Assembly (NCBI GenBank): GCA_016748015.1
Contig: JAAOMT010000201.1
Span: 446,336-510,335 of the forward strand
Direction of reading: 5' to 3'
Length of the DNA stretch: 64,000 nt
From: Geosiphon pyriformis
Taxonomy: Eukaryota > Glomeromycota > Glomeromycetes > Archaeosporales > Geosiphonaceae
The notes under the pieces: generated by a model
Told to the model about the DNA's origin: nothing
What the model saw: only the letters and a program-made list of their open reading frames with translations
The model's database searches: none
In this document: in pieces, positions 34,846 through 47,560 of the stretch
How positions within the stretch are numbered: position 1 is the stretch's first letter
Layout of the letters: the number at the start of each line of letters is the position of its first letter
Translations under genes and position numbers: made by a program

Positions 34846-36201
34846 ATGCCAAAACAACGAGCCTCTCGCCCTTCTATTCGTTCACGTAAAGATCCATCTT
34901 CAAAGCCATCTATAACAAAACGTTCTTCCACTTCTAAAGATCCATCTATTACAACCACTTTATTAAATGGAATTACCGCAGAAGATATCCCTTTTCCAGA
35001 AGTCGATCTGGTTAAACGAGTTCTGGCAAGTTCACGTCGTACTAAAAATCGAAGAAGCGACCCCCCACGACCACCAAATGGATTTTTTCTCTTTCGAAAT
35101 GCTTTACATTCCCATCTTGCTGATATGAATTTAAAAGTTCCACAAGTTTCTATGGCTGCTGGTTTGTTATGGGAGAAGGCATTACCAGAGACAAGAGCTC
35201 ACTATACGAATTTACAAAATATTGCGAAACAATGGCATCTCAAAATGTATCCAGGCTATGTCTATCGTCCTCGTCGTTCCTCAGCTACGAAAAAATCTAT
35301 ATCTAACGAAGCTTTGGTGAACCAACAACTAGCATTGCAAAATCAAGCTCAAAATATTCAAACAAATTCTAACTTAAAATTGAAGAAACCATCATTAAAA
35401 CTTGATCAACAATTGCAAGGATACAAGGCGGAAGAGTTTCAAGATTTTCCCAAACATCGAAATGAACCAGCCATCTTTACGAGATTGCCTCAACATCCAA
35501 ATTCCCCCGCTACTACATGTACCACCATGTCTGGTTCTTCACTTCATTCACCACCTTTATCACCGATTACCCCTACTTCAACATCAACTTCAACTTCGAT
35601 CCATCATCATTTCAAAAATGAACCAGATATTTCGGCTTTGTTGCCATCTCAAAAACTTGAATTGTACGCGCCAATCCCCAGATCAGCCGAGTCATTCATC
35701 TTACCATCACCTCCAACCTCAAGGAAAATCTCTTACGTCGAAGCATATCAGATGGCCGAGATGGCTAGGTTACATCGTAACTTTATGTTTTCACACGAAC
35801 AACATGAGTTGGGCATTCCACATCAGAATAGCCAACCGCAACAATTTCTGCCGGTACATCATCAACACCAATCCAACACTTGGCAACCTGTAATCTTGGA
35901 ACCTCAGATCGATCCTGTATTAAGTGCTGATGTTAGTTATGGCATGGTCGGCCAACCACATTCATTGCAACAAACAAATAACATCTTTGGCAGCCAATCT
36001 CCAATTATGGCTTCAGATGTATCAACAGCTCAACAAATTTGTGCCAGTCAAGAATCACAAACTCCGAATTATGATACGATTGGATTCGAGTCAAATCAAT
36101 TCACCATTGGTATAAATAATAATATGACTTTAAACACTAATCAAGTAAATGGATATGTTGGACATCGCTCAGATGTTTTCCAAGATTGGATCGAATATTA
36201 A
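34846..36201 (+). CDS. HMG-box transcription factor 1 (MATA-HMG-like)
   Basis: Single exon, 451 aa. Basic Ser/Lys/Arg-rich N-terminus (MPKQRASRPSIRSRKDPSSK). HMG box at about 74-144: RPPNGFFLFRNALHSHLADM, VSMAAGLLWEKALPETRAHY and NIAKQWHLKMYPGYVYRPRR. The PPN-F-L-FR start of helix 1, the LLWEK segment of helix 2 and the terminal YPGYVYRPRR are typical of MATA-type, sequence-specific HMG boxes found in fungal mating-type and Ste11-like regulators. The long C-terminus is rich in Gln, Pro, Ser, Thr and His (a possible activation region, with PSPPTSRK) and ends GHRSDVFQDWIEY. Nuclear DNA-binding regulator. Whether it has a role in mating cannot be told: no flanking genes of known sex loci are present. 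A second HMG gene lies 6.1 kb downstream on the same strand. Confidence 0.88.
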   Translation: MPKQRASRPSIRSRKDPSSKPSITKRSSTSKDPSITTTLLNGITAEDIPFPEVDLVKRVLASSRRTKNRRSDPPRPPNGFFLFRNALHSHLADMNLKVPQVSMAAGLLWEKALPETRAHYTNLQNIAKQWHLKMYPGYVYRPRRSSATKKSISNEALVNQQLALQNQAQNIQTNSNLKLKKPSLKLDQQLQGYKAEEFQDFPKHRNEPAIFTRLPQHPNSPATTCTTMSGSSLHSPPLSPITPTSTSTSTSIHHHFKNEPDISALLPSQKLELYAPIPRSAESFILPSPPTSRKISYVEAYQMAEMARLHRNFMFSHEQHELGIPHQNSQPQQFLPVHHQHQSNTWQPVILEPQIDPVLSADVSYGMVGQPHSLQQTNNIFGSQSPIMASDVSTAQQICASQESQTPNYDTIGFESNQFTIGINNNMTLNTNQVNGYVGHRSDVFQDWIEY

Positions 36202-39200
36202 TCTTTGTAGGATTCTAGTATCGATACAAATTCTAAGCTGGGGCCACTACCAGTTACAAAATTTATGTAAATATACAATTTAGCCCTTTAAGGTAACGCA
36301 GCGAGCAAAACTTTACATCTCTTTCAATGTATGAGCTTTCAGCCTACTTTACTTGTACAGCACAGGCATTCTAGCCTGATTAAAGAGTACATAACGTAAA
36401 TATTCTATATATAATTGATAAATTCTAAAGGTTCCAGCAGAGATTCTTGCCGATTTATTTCTCGGTCAACAAAATATGTCATTTGTGTATCAATAAAAAG
36501 TATTGATTTTCAGTGCTTGTTATTGATTTTGAAATGGCTTAATCCACTGCATCTTACAGGATCTAAAAAAAAGATGGATAAATACTTTATAAAGTTTTAT
36601 ATTGGTTTTCTCAATTTTTTAACTACCATGGGCCAGCGCTTTGACCACAATAGTGAAGTTAATTTGCCGCGTAAGAGCTAACCAATCGTTTGACTAGATT
36701 TTCTACTGTTTCTAATTCCCTTTTATAGCAAGATGCAAAAGTTATTCAAGATCCTTAAATTTTGGAATTTCTGATATTATAAGAGAATAAGATAACGCCA
36801 TCAAATTTGTTAAACTTGAAAACAATCATTCGAAATTTTGAATCGGATATTGACTGCATTGTTAAAATTTTCGACAATTTAATTGTTTCACACCCACCAA
36901 TTTTTTTGCACAGCGTTTTATTTGCTCTTTGCATTAATAAAATGGGTAATTTTCCCCGTTACCTTTATTCCCTGGTTTTCTATTTAAAGGGAAAAAAAAT
37001 TTAAACTTGGTACAAATTGTCCTTTGTTTTATTTTCTTTAAATAGTGCATAAAGTAATTCTCATTCTCATTCTCATGAGATCATGGGACAAAGGTTTTAT
37101 TTTTTGAGAAACCCTTATAGTATGTATTTTATTATTGGTGAATATAAAAAAAATATGAATTAAGATGATAAGTTGTGTCGCAAATAATTTCTTTTTTGAA
37201 AAATCTATTGGTACATTAAAATAAAATTTTATATTTTATTGCGTTCTACTTAAAGAAATCAATAATAATATTTTTTGTGAATTAAAGAAATTTTGTAAAA
37301 AATGCAATTAAAAATTCATTCCTAAAAGTGATTAAAATTCTTCTTTAAAAAGAATTTTTATTCCCGTTTCTATCGGCAAATATTTGACAATGAAAAACTT
37401 AACATAATTATATTAATCTAATTTTTATTTTGAAATTTTTTGCTCACAATAAGAGTTTTATAACTCAAAAAAAGATGTTTTTTGTTTGATGAAGTATATG
37501 GAGACGTCATTTCGCTATTAATCGAAAAACAACAAAATTAATGAACAATAAATGAAGGACAATATCATGAAATAAGTGTTTAATTTTCTTTGCTGGGACT
37601 TATAAATGGTAAATGGAATTGAACACATTTATACTAAATTTAACCAAAACTTTTAAAATTACACTCATTTATTGAATCTTTTTTCTCTGAAATTTATTAA
37701 AAACTTTATAAAAATTGAAAGAAATCTTTGTGGGTTCACAAGTTGTTTATTTTAGTAATCCTTTAAAAATTGTCAAGTAAAAAGTGCCTACAGTTAAAAA
37801 ATCACTTAAAATTTTATTTTTTTGTCAATAAAATGTTTTTCCACATGTCTTGGTTTATTTTTAAAAAACTATTTTTAAGAAATTTCAAAAATATTTTTGA
37901 ATAAGCTTAAACACAAAATACATGTGAAAAATTATTGGTTTGAGTTAAATAAAAATACTTTCTAATTGTAAGGATAAAATTAGAAATAATTTTTTTTGGT
38001 TCAATAAAGTTGGTAGTAATTTTAGAACTAGTTTAATAATTTTTTTTAAAAAACTTTTTGAAAGTTCAGATATAAAGTTAGTATACATAATAATACTGCT
38101 TATTTTTTCAATTTTCCTCTGAATATACAAAAATTTATTATTCATGAAAATGCTACAAACTCATTTTTCATTGATTATGATCCAATATATATTAATTTTA
38201 TTCATGAATCTTAGAATAGGTTAACCAAAATTAAAAAATGGCTGATATTAATCGACAATCATAGAATAGCATATTTAATAAATGACTGATATCAGTGAAA
38301 TTTTATTATTGATTTGGTTAATCTTGCTGATTTCGTACACAATTCAATAATTTTATAAAATAAAGAATTTTCTTCATATGAATCAAAGTAAAAGCATCAA
38401 ATATATGGTATATTTTGTCTTGTATATAATTCACAAATAATGAAGACAAATGAAAAATAATATTCAATTCCTCGACCATCGTTGTCTACTTTGAGGTAAG
38501 AATATTAATAAAATTGGAAAAAAGGTAAGTAAATTACTAAATAAAGTGTACATTTTCTGTTCTCCAAAAAAAATTTAAAGTTTGAAATGAATTCTCTAAA
38601 TTTGATATCAATCTTTGAATGACCAAGTAGGTTTAAACTTTACCTTTTTTGATAGGCTAGTATGAGTTAAACTACAATAATTGATATTTTTTTCAGAAAT
38701 ATAATTGTTTTAAATTCGAAATTTAAAAGTATTTTTAAAAAACAATGGTAAGATTTGATATTCATAACAAAACTTACTAATAATAATCTAAAACATTAAT
38801 AATATGTAAAATACGTGGTATAAGAAATATTTAAATCATATTGAAGTTTTAAATATATAACTATAGAGTAATATCAATGATATAGAATTCATTGGTGGTT
38901 AAAATTGTTAAAATTATTATTTTCTTATTTATGATATATTAATTGATAGACTGAAAATTTAATATTATTGTGAGAAAAATTTATTATAAAGAAAATTTCT
39001 TAAAAAACATGACTGTCAAATTTTTTGTAAAGTATTTCAAATTACTGAGCTGAAAAAATTACCTTGAATGGGTTATTTTTATTAAATATCTCAGCATCAA
39101 CGATTTAATTGTTTATCACATATTAAACCTGATTTTTATGATAAATTTTTTGAATATATAACACTTATTGTGCTACTACACTTTAACAGGTTTATTTTTT

Positions 39201-42000
39201 CAATTTAAACCATGATTGACTATGAATATCTATGAATCTTACAACTAGGAGAGACTTGCGATTTAAGATTCCAATTGTTTTCAGAACAAATTTATTATAT
39301 AAAAAAAAACACTTAATTGGTTAATAATTTAATTCTATGTGTAATGTGACTGAATTATCAATAAATAATATTTAAAAGGTATTTTTATTATAGACTATAA
39401 AAAACCTTTTGAGCAAAATAAGAAAACTTTTTAATTTCTTATCAATAAAAACAAAACTAAAGAGCAAATAAATTGAATTTTTTGCGATCAAAATATTTTA
39501 ACCAATTAAATTGAAACTTCTCGCTGATAATTTATTGCTAGAAAATCACAATTAAAAAGTAAATAGTCTTAAGCAAATCAAATCTGAAGATGCAATATTT
39601 TTACTTTGGTAAAAACCCCTGATAAAAAGATCCGAGCATGATGATTTCAATTGAGGTTGAGATATTGAAAGCTTGATGCCGATCAAAAAAGTATTTGATT
39701 TTTGAAGGAGCTTGTTTGTTCGTCAAACATTTTTTTTCTTGATAAGTTTTTTGTATGTACAAGCATGCCAAGTGAATCCCGTCTATTCTATCCAAAGGAA
39801 CTTGAAGAGTGGATTCTAATTTTTAATAAAAATTGTTCAAATTTGAAAGAGAGAAAAATATGAAGATTTTTAAAAATTTCAAAATAAATTTTTTAAAATC
39901 ATTTGGGGATTACTATATAATAATTTAATTTTGTCATTTTATTTTTAATGCATTTTTGACCCAACGAAATTTGCGAATGGATTTAAAAGTAATAAAAACC
40001 ATATTTGGTTTAAATATTTTCGGATTACTCAAAGCGAAAAATTTTAAATTTTTGATCTCTTATTTTTTGTATGAAGATTTACTTAATTAAAACAATATAA
40101 TTTTAATTAAAATAAAATTAAATAAATTATTGGTTTGTTTTTTCGCACATTTTATTTAAAATTTATTATCAAAAATGGTATAAAATTAAAATGATTTTGA
40201 TTTTTAAAGGATAAAAATACACAAAGTATTATTAATAAATCACAAAATTGAAACATGATTGATTTTATTTTTTGCAAATATTTATTTTTAACAAACTAAT
40301 AAAAAAATATTAAAAACATATTTTATATATTGACAAAGTATTTTTTAAAGTGATTTTATAATTCATCAAATTTATTCATTTAAATTTTTTTTCATTTAAT
40401 ATTAATACAATTTTTTATCCATTTAAGTTTTTGATTGCATTAATTATTAATACAAAATTTTGAATATGAAATTTTTTACACATTTCCCTTTGAAGAAATT
40501 GGTGTAGTCATGAAATTAGAGAATTTAACAGATTATATTCAAAACAGAAATACTTTTGAGAATTTTAAATCAAAATAAATCATTTTTAGCTGATTCAAAA
40601 ATTTCTTTTGATCAGTGATGAATAGAAATACCCGACTATTTGCAAGGAAAAACTGTCTATTACAAGTAAAGAAGTTCCATTTAACAGTCAACCGAAAACT
40701 ATGTATTAAAAAAGCAAAAATATATATTTCAAAATTAAATATTGCTTTTTAAAGAAATTATTTTCATACATAAAGGATAAATTTTCAAAGTAAATAAATT
40801 ATAAACACTTACTCCGATATTAACTAATCAAAATAAGGCTAAACATCTAGGTAACAGGTTTTACAAAATTAGGTGTCTAATCTGGTAATTATCTATTTTA
40901 ATATAATAATCATATAATGGGATCTTATTGTCTTTTTAATTGGTTTTTGCACTTATTTATCTTGGATGAACAATACCTGGGTCAAAGGTTTTTAAACTCC
41001 ATTTGTAAACTCGGAAATTTTACTTTATGTATATTTTCATGGGTTTTCGTATATAAAAAGGAGGAGCCGGAGCTGTACCCAGTCCCTCAAACAGATTAAC
41101 ACCATTTACCGGAATGAGTCTAGATTAGTCTTGTCTGGTTTATTTACTTATCTTGTTTTATCTGGTTCTTTCCGGTTCCGTTTCGCTTTAAAAATTGAAG
41201 GCAAATAAATCTCAAGAAATAGAAATCTGCACAATTTTTATAATTAAAAAGAATGATTTCTAATACCCAAATCAAGATAAATGAAATAAATTTGTGATTT
41301 TCGGAAAAATGCCCACATCGCATATTCCTCACAACAAATGCTAAGGAATATAATTGCCAAAAGGGCTTTGCTATTGAATTAATAATAATTTTTTTAATTA
41401 TTCACAAAAATGTTTAAAATAAAACTTATTTAATTTGTTTTCTCATTAAAGAATAATTATGAATAAGAAAAAGTCATCAGCGAGAATAATCATATCAAAT
41501 ATGGAATCGAATATAGTTTTTCATTTTAAAGTATAAAATTTTTTTTCACCTTAATAAATTTTACATATTAATTTAACGCCTTTGGTTTGCCAGGATTGCT
41601 TATTTTAATCTTGAAATTTTAGACTCGCCTTATTGATTATAAAAAAATTCTTTTAAACAAACAGGTTTTTGATATAAACAAAAAACTTGGTTTTAAAATA
41701 CCATTTTTAAAAATTTTATCTCTAAATTTAGCGTTACCTTTAAAAAAAGATATTGTTACTTGAAAAATAAACATTTTATGTTACACTTAAAAATTTTCCA
41801 TTTTCAAAATTCGATAGCATTTCAAAAAAATAAGTTTTTTAGAATAAAAGAATGGGGACATTTTTGTTGATATGCATGAATCTACTCAAATACCTCGTTA
41901 ATCAACGTAAATTTGACATATATATGCAATGCAACTCTTTTCGTGTACAGACTACTTAGGTAAAGTTTACAAAGAATTTATTACCATTTTGATCAAGGAT
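36202..42000. other. Intergenic spacer between the two HMG-box genes
   Basis: 5.8 kb. 36202-36720 is less A/T and is probably 3' UTR of HMG gene 1. From 37000 to 40900 the sequence is strongly A/T. A moderately GC-richer patch at about 40960-41180 includes TATAAAAAGGAGG and a CTGG/CCGG-rich stretch; it could be a worn repeat-element end, but I cannot identify it. Open frames at 36415, 36807, 37945, 39601, 40917 and 41144 lack motifs and are not called. Confidence 0.45.
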
Positions 42001-42005
42001 GACCC

Positions 42006-42295
42006 CATTGTAAGCATTGTAACCCGGTGAGATGAAACCCATCATATTTTTGACGCCAAACCTAAAAGATAAAGTCATTGTGAACGATACGCCAATAGCA
42101 TATAAACACCTTCATATAATTCGAAGACCATTGTGATGCTGCCAATAACATTTAAGAATGGCTTATTGTAAGGTAACACTCATTTTTCAAGAATCAAGTT
42201 CTTCCAAGTTTCCAAGTTGAAATTTTGTGGCAAACCCTAACACAAAATGAGCATTGTAAGCGGCTGTCAATGACATATAAAGAGCTTTATATGAG
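42006..42295 (+). repeat. Imperfect direct repeats upstream of HMG gene 2
   Basis: At least three diverged units of about 45-50 nt that begin at 42076 (CATTGTGAACGATACGCCAA), 42129 (CATTGTGATGCTGCCAATAA) and 42252 (CATTGTAAGCGGCTGTCAAT), each followed by an ACATATAAA- or CATTTAAG-like segment; CATTGTAA also occurs twice at 42006-42020. Each unit therefore pairs a CAAT-like and a TATA-like piece. They end 45 nt before the ATG of the second HMG gene, so they may be promoter repeats or an old tandem duplication. Confidence 0.5.
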
Positions 42296-42340
42296 ATGCA
42301 AGTTTCATTATGCCCCAAAATTCTTTTGAATTAGGGGAAA

Positions 42341-42871
42341 ATGATTGAAATCGGTTTGAATTTATTAGTCACTTGCTCAAGAAAAGTGCATAAATTAAAT
42401 TTTGAAATTATTACCGAGGCCGAAATACGAGAAAAATGCAAAAAAAAATTACCAAACTCTTTTATGTTATACCGATTGTCAATTAATAAAGCTTCAAGTC
42501 AAAAAAATTGGGGATGTTCCGACTCTTCTTGTCCACTTCATAAATTAGAGAGAACGGGCATTTCAAGGCTGGCTCAATTAACGTGGAAGCCATCTCCTCA
42601 AGAAATAAAAGATCATTTTCAGAAACTTTATCAAAAGTTAAAGAAGAATTGGCCAAAACAAACCCGCAATCCACCCAAGAAACATCAACAGGTTCCTTCC
42701 AGGGAAATTTTGATAGCATCCTACGAGGTCTCAAGGAGTACGCCCCTCCTAACTAATCATCCCGTAACTACAGAAACCGAACCCCTTTGGAGTATCCGTT
42801 CACCTGAAACGGTGGCATTTTATGAGTTTACAGCAGGCACTGATTATGTCGCTGACAATGTCGCTAATTAG
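42341..42871 (+). CDS. HMG-box protein 2 (MATA-HMG-like, divergent)
   Basis: Single exon, 176 aa. HMG-box at about 37-103: KKLPNSFMLYRLSINK (helix 1 start with PNSFMLYR), then an unusual insert of about 20 residues with two cysteines (SSQKNWGCSDSSCPLHKLER), then GISRLAQLTWKPSPQEIK and DHFQKLYQKLKKNW (helices 2 and 3). The insert lengthens the helix 1-2 turn relative to standard boxes. The Lys/Pro-rich region QTRNPPKKHQQVPSR follows, and the short C-terminus has no motif. Small proteins with a PNSFxxYR box are common in glomeromycete MATA-HMG families. Likely nuclear DNA-binding, but the insert could affect this. The start ATG is 45 nt after the repeat block; no upstream exon is needed. Confidence 0.72.
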   Translation: MIEIGLNLLVTCSRKVHKLNFEIITEAEIREKCKKKLPNSFMLYRLSINKASSQKNWGCSDSSCPLHKLERTGISRLAQLTWKPSPQEIKDHFQKLYQKLKKNWPKQTRNPPKKHQQVPSREILIASYEVSRSTPLLTNHPVTTETEPLWSIRSPETVAFYEFTAGTDYVADNVAN

Positions 42872-45800
42872 GTTGAGTTATTTTAATTTGTACCCAGATC
42901 AGAAAATTCAAGCTAGTTATTTATATTTTTTCAAACCTTTAGAATCTATAAATAATTTTTTTTTCAATAAAATTTTTTGACTGCGTCAATTAATTTTTGA
43001 ATATAGCTGCCTTGTTTTTTAAATTTAAAAAACTGCAAAAGTTTGACATAAGTTTTATCAAATTTCAGGTTGACATTTTTCGATTTACATTCAAATTGCA
43101 AATAGAGAAATACGATCTGTTTACTAAACTCAAATCATTACATTTTTCATGGTAGAATTTAAAGATATATCAAAAAAACATCCTGCGGTTAATTTCTTAA
43201 ATCTTCAAAAAATATAATAACAATATAATTAAATAATATATAATTAAAAAATATGATAATATTATAATTTTAATTTATAAAAAATATTAATATTTTTGAT
43301 AGCATTTATTAAAATTAAATTTTGTTAATAATTTCATAAGTCTTATGTTATCATTTGTTATTTTCACTCACTTTTATTAATATTTTATCAGATTTTTAAA
43401 TTATTTTTACTTAAACTATTATATTATTTTTCAATTATTTTATTTACATTGCTAACTTGATTCAATAATATTTAGATAAATTAGATATTTTCTTAATAGC
43501 CTATTTTAAGCATTTATATTATATAAGTAAGGTTAATTATTAATCTAATTATTAATTCAATCATTAATTTCATTTTGATTCATTAATTTTTATTATTTTT
43601 ACAGCAATAAATTTCTTATTTTTAGATCATTAAATAATTTGTCTTTAATTTTTAAAAACAAACTTTAAATTAATTTATTAGTTATTGTCTTATATTATTT
43701 ATTGATTTGTTGTTGTTTATATAACATTACTTTTTTTGAAAACTTGTTACGTTTCATAAAAATATTTAATTATATTTTATAATTTACATTACTATTATAT
43801 TTTTCAAATTAAATTATTATTAAATTTTTCTATTTACCTTTACATGATTTTTAATATATTACGTAATTTATTAATAAGTATATTAATACTTTTTTTGATA
43901 ACACTTTATTTTTTTATTTTTTATTACATACAGTGTGATCCACTCACTATTTAAATAAATCCAACAATTAATTTAATTTTAAAATAAAAAATTGTTATTT
44001 TATAATTTTGCTAGAAAAATTGTATCATTGATTTCTATTTGCAAAAAAACTTTCTAACTCTTAAAAATATTAATAAAGCTGAACTATACCTTAAAAATTA
44101 AAATCTATTGTAATATATTTAATTTGGACTTTTTGATAATATTAAAACTAGTATTTATTTTCTAATTATTTTGATTTTATATTAACCACTAATTTTGCTT
44201 ATTTACTCATTACATTTTTTAAACTAATTGTTAACTTAATTATTGACCTAATTAATTATTTGATTATTAACTTATTAATTACCTAAGGGTTGTTAATATA
44301 ATTAATGTATGTTTTTGAATTCCAAAAGATTCCAACTAAAACCTAAAATTTTCAATTTTCAAATTTCTGATTTGTTTAAAAAAAATTGCCAAGTATAATA
44401 TGAAACTAAGTACCTTAATTGAATTGCTTTTATATTAATTCAGAATTATATTGTCTTTAGTTGTTTTGTAATTGTATTATTTTGATTTGTAACAATAAAC
44501 TTAACCATTTTTTTAATTTTTCTTATATAATCTTAGAAACATTTTGTTATTAAACAATTTCCAAATTTAACTATTTTAAAGTTTTAACAAAAACAGCTTA
44601 TGATCTAAAAATTAATTTTTTTAAATAATTGCTTAATTCACATCTTATGTATGATATCTAGTTAATTTTTGATTACACCGTGAATTCAAAAAGATTTTTA
44701 ATGATTAACTTTTTTATTATAATTAAAAAAAGTTAATTAAATATGTTTTCGAAAAAATGTATATATAGAGTGTTTTAAAATACGCCTCTTGGCATTTTTT
44801 CAACATTTACACTAATCATTATTATTATAAGTTATAATAATATACTATTATAATATTAAAATCAAATAAAATACATATTATAAAATTATTATTAAAGTAA
44901 GCAAAAACAATTCAAAATAAAAATTTTAATATAATTAAAAGTTTATATTCGATATTAAAAATATTAATTAGAATTGATTATAATATATGCATTTTAATAA
45001 AAACTAGTTTTGTTATGCTTCAAGATTTTAACACTTTTAATTCACAATTAAAACCCAAAAATAATTGAAAATTTTTTTTTTCATATATTTTATGACCACA
45101 ATCAAAGCAAAGAATAAAAAACAACTATATAGCTTTTTAAGTGCTTAAGAAACTATTATTATTTATTAAAAATTTTTAAGTAAGCAGTTTTTACTTTGGT
45201 GTTAAATATTGCTACAAAAATCAGATTGGCTTATGTCAAAACTGTGTTTTAGTTTCTGCATATTTTGTTTGAAGGTAGTTTTTAAAAACAGTTTAAACTC
45301 TTTTGTATAAAGATGGTATTTTAGATTTTTTAAATACTGTTACTAAAATTAAACTTGCTAAATTTTTTTAGTTATTCTTAAGATTTTTAAGTTTTAATAG
45401 GTTTTGTTTCTGGTTCTGTTATTGTAGTTTTTGTAATGTTTTTAATAAAATTTAATAATATTATGTTTTTTTAAAAAAAATCTCATGTTATCAAAGAATA
45501 TGTCACATAATAAATAATTTAAATATAAATAAATTTCTTATTGCAAATCTTTTTTAGGCACAAAATCTGATCAGGCCAATCTAATTATTTTGCTAAAAAT
45601 ATGTTATTATATCTAAGATTGTCCACATATCTATTTATAGGTGTATAAATTTTACCTTAAGCTTATTTTTAGTAAATACAAAAATAAAGCTAATTCATTC
45701 TGATTCATTTCTTTTAGGGCTCTTTGTGTTAATAAAACAAAAATTACCTTTTCCAAAATATTTATATTTGATTTGTGATAGAATTTAGCAGCTAATAATC

Positions 45801-47476
45801 ATTTTTAGTAAATTTTAAATAGATTAATTATATTTATTTCAAATCAAACATAGCTTTTCATTTTCTGAAGGAATAACTTTGAATAGATAAATATATACTT
45901 TATATGTTAAAGTAAAAATTACGCTGTCTGAATTAGAATGTATATCAAATTTTTATCTCATAATAAATATTATTTGTTTTTATTAACTGTTTCCTAATAT
46001 ATGTAATTGCAATTTATTAAATATTTGCAGCGAAAAATTCTTAATTTTTTAGAACATATTAATGGCAATCAAAAATTAATTTAATTTGATAATTTTCAAT
46101 AATTTGTAATAACCAGTTGTTAAAGATTATCATGAACAAAAAATTTATTATCATAAAATTCTTTCAACTGTTTTTATAAAGCTTAACCGTTTTCAAAGAT
46201 CCATATTGGAAAATTTCTGAATTTTTTTGAGTGAATTTCCTATTGACTTTAATTGGAAATTATTTCGAAAGAATTTTCTGGTTAAAGCAAAGTCTTAAAC
46301 CAAACATAAAAAACATTATTTTTATTAACATTGCAGATATTCCTCATTTCAACCACTTGTTATCAACTTACTATTAAAATATATTCTGGTTTGTTTTTGC
46401 AAAACAACAAAAACATTTACTCAAAAATGTTAATTTAAATATTTAATAAGTTTTGAAAAAACATTAAAGGCTATTTGCGTCCTTTTTTTTGAAACAAACT
46501 ATTCAGATTTATATGATCTTTTATATATTTATATGAATATGTTTAATAAAAAGTTGACTAAACTTTACTGCGATTAAAAAATAATTAAATCTTATGTAAA
46601 AATATTAAATATTAAAACTCTTGTGTTTCAATTTAATAAAACTTTTAAATATATTTACTTATAATTTTTTGATGGGATTACAAATAAAAATGTGCTTTTT
46701 AAATAAATTTGACATTACATTATGTGTTAATTAAACATCCTATGATTTGCGCCCATTTGAATAGCCGCCTTTAGTTACTTGAATTCTTCCTTCCTTGTTT
46801 TCCAAATGAATTAATAGATCTAGTTCCAGTAAACTCTTATCTAAACTCTATCAATGAGAAATGAATTAACTGCAAGTTTTGAAGTTGATGGATAATTGTT
46901 TAATATTTTAAATTCAAATAGTTCGCGTGTGTAAATTAAAATTTACTTAAAAGTTAATTTTTAAAGATGTCGTCAAGAAACATTTTTGAGAAAAATTCTT
47001 GAATACAGACTCTAGTCAACGGGAAATATTTGTTTTTTATAACTTGGCAACTTTCGTTGCGATGATTAATATGATTAATTAATTACCCTTTAGAAAGATC
47101 CATAACAAGAAGTCAGATAAATCGTTTGCCTATTAAGGACTGTCAAAGTTTCAAATTGACTAAAATGGTGTAAGAGATTTTTCTGTGAAACTCAGAAATT
47201 TTTTAAATTTTTTTTTTGATTTTAATGAGAAATATACTTTAATTATCAGCAATTATTTTATGACTCAATAATTTGTTTGAATCAAAGTTAAGCTATTTTA
47301 AACAAAAAAATTATGGAAATAAAAACAGGTATCCAAATATTTCCGCAAAATTTTAAAATTAAGATCAAAATATGTAATATTTTAAGCTTGACTAAAATGT
47401 GAATTATTTTGTTTTGCAAATTTATTATTTTTATACTAAATTAATAACTTAGCATATAATTTTATTTCTAATAATA
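42872..47476. other. Extreme A/T spacer
   Basis: 4.6 kb, almost pure A/T from 43200 onward. No gene. A less A/T patch at 46740-46850 (minus strand) contains a 35-codon open frame with LLIHLENKEGRIQVTKGGYS, which looks like natural protein but is not recognised. Confidence 0.45.
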
Positions 47477-47560
47477 CAGTAATCTCTTATAAATCCATGC
47501 CCTTAAAACCAACTATATTCATGTACTTGAAAAGAGTATGCACTTAAAAAATACCCAATA
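47477..47560 (+). mobile_element. pogo/Tigger-like terminal repeat
   Basis: Starts CAGTAATCTCTTATAAATCC after a TA dinucleotide (47475-47476), followed by motifs of the kind GAGTATGCACTTA. It resembles the ends at 17454 (minus) and 50391. The element body to the right is A/T-degraded; a 72-codon open frame at 48308-48526 inside it is too weak to call a transposase. Confidence 0.4.

Noticed and set aside
40917-41180. TATAAAAAGGAGG patch as an LTR or gene start
   Set aside because: No terminal repeats, primer-binding site or downstream gene could be seen.
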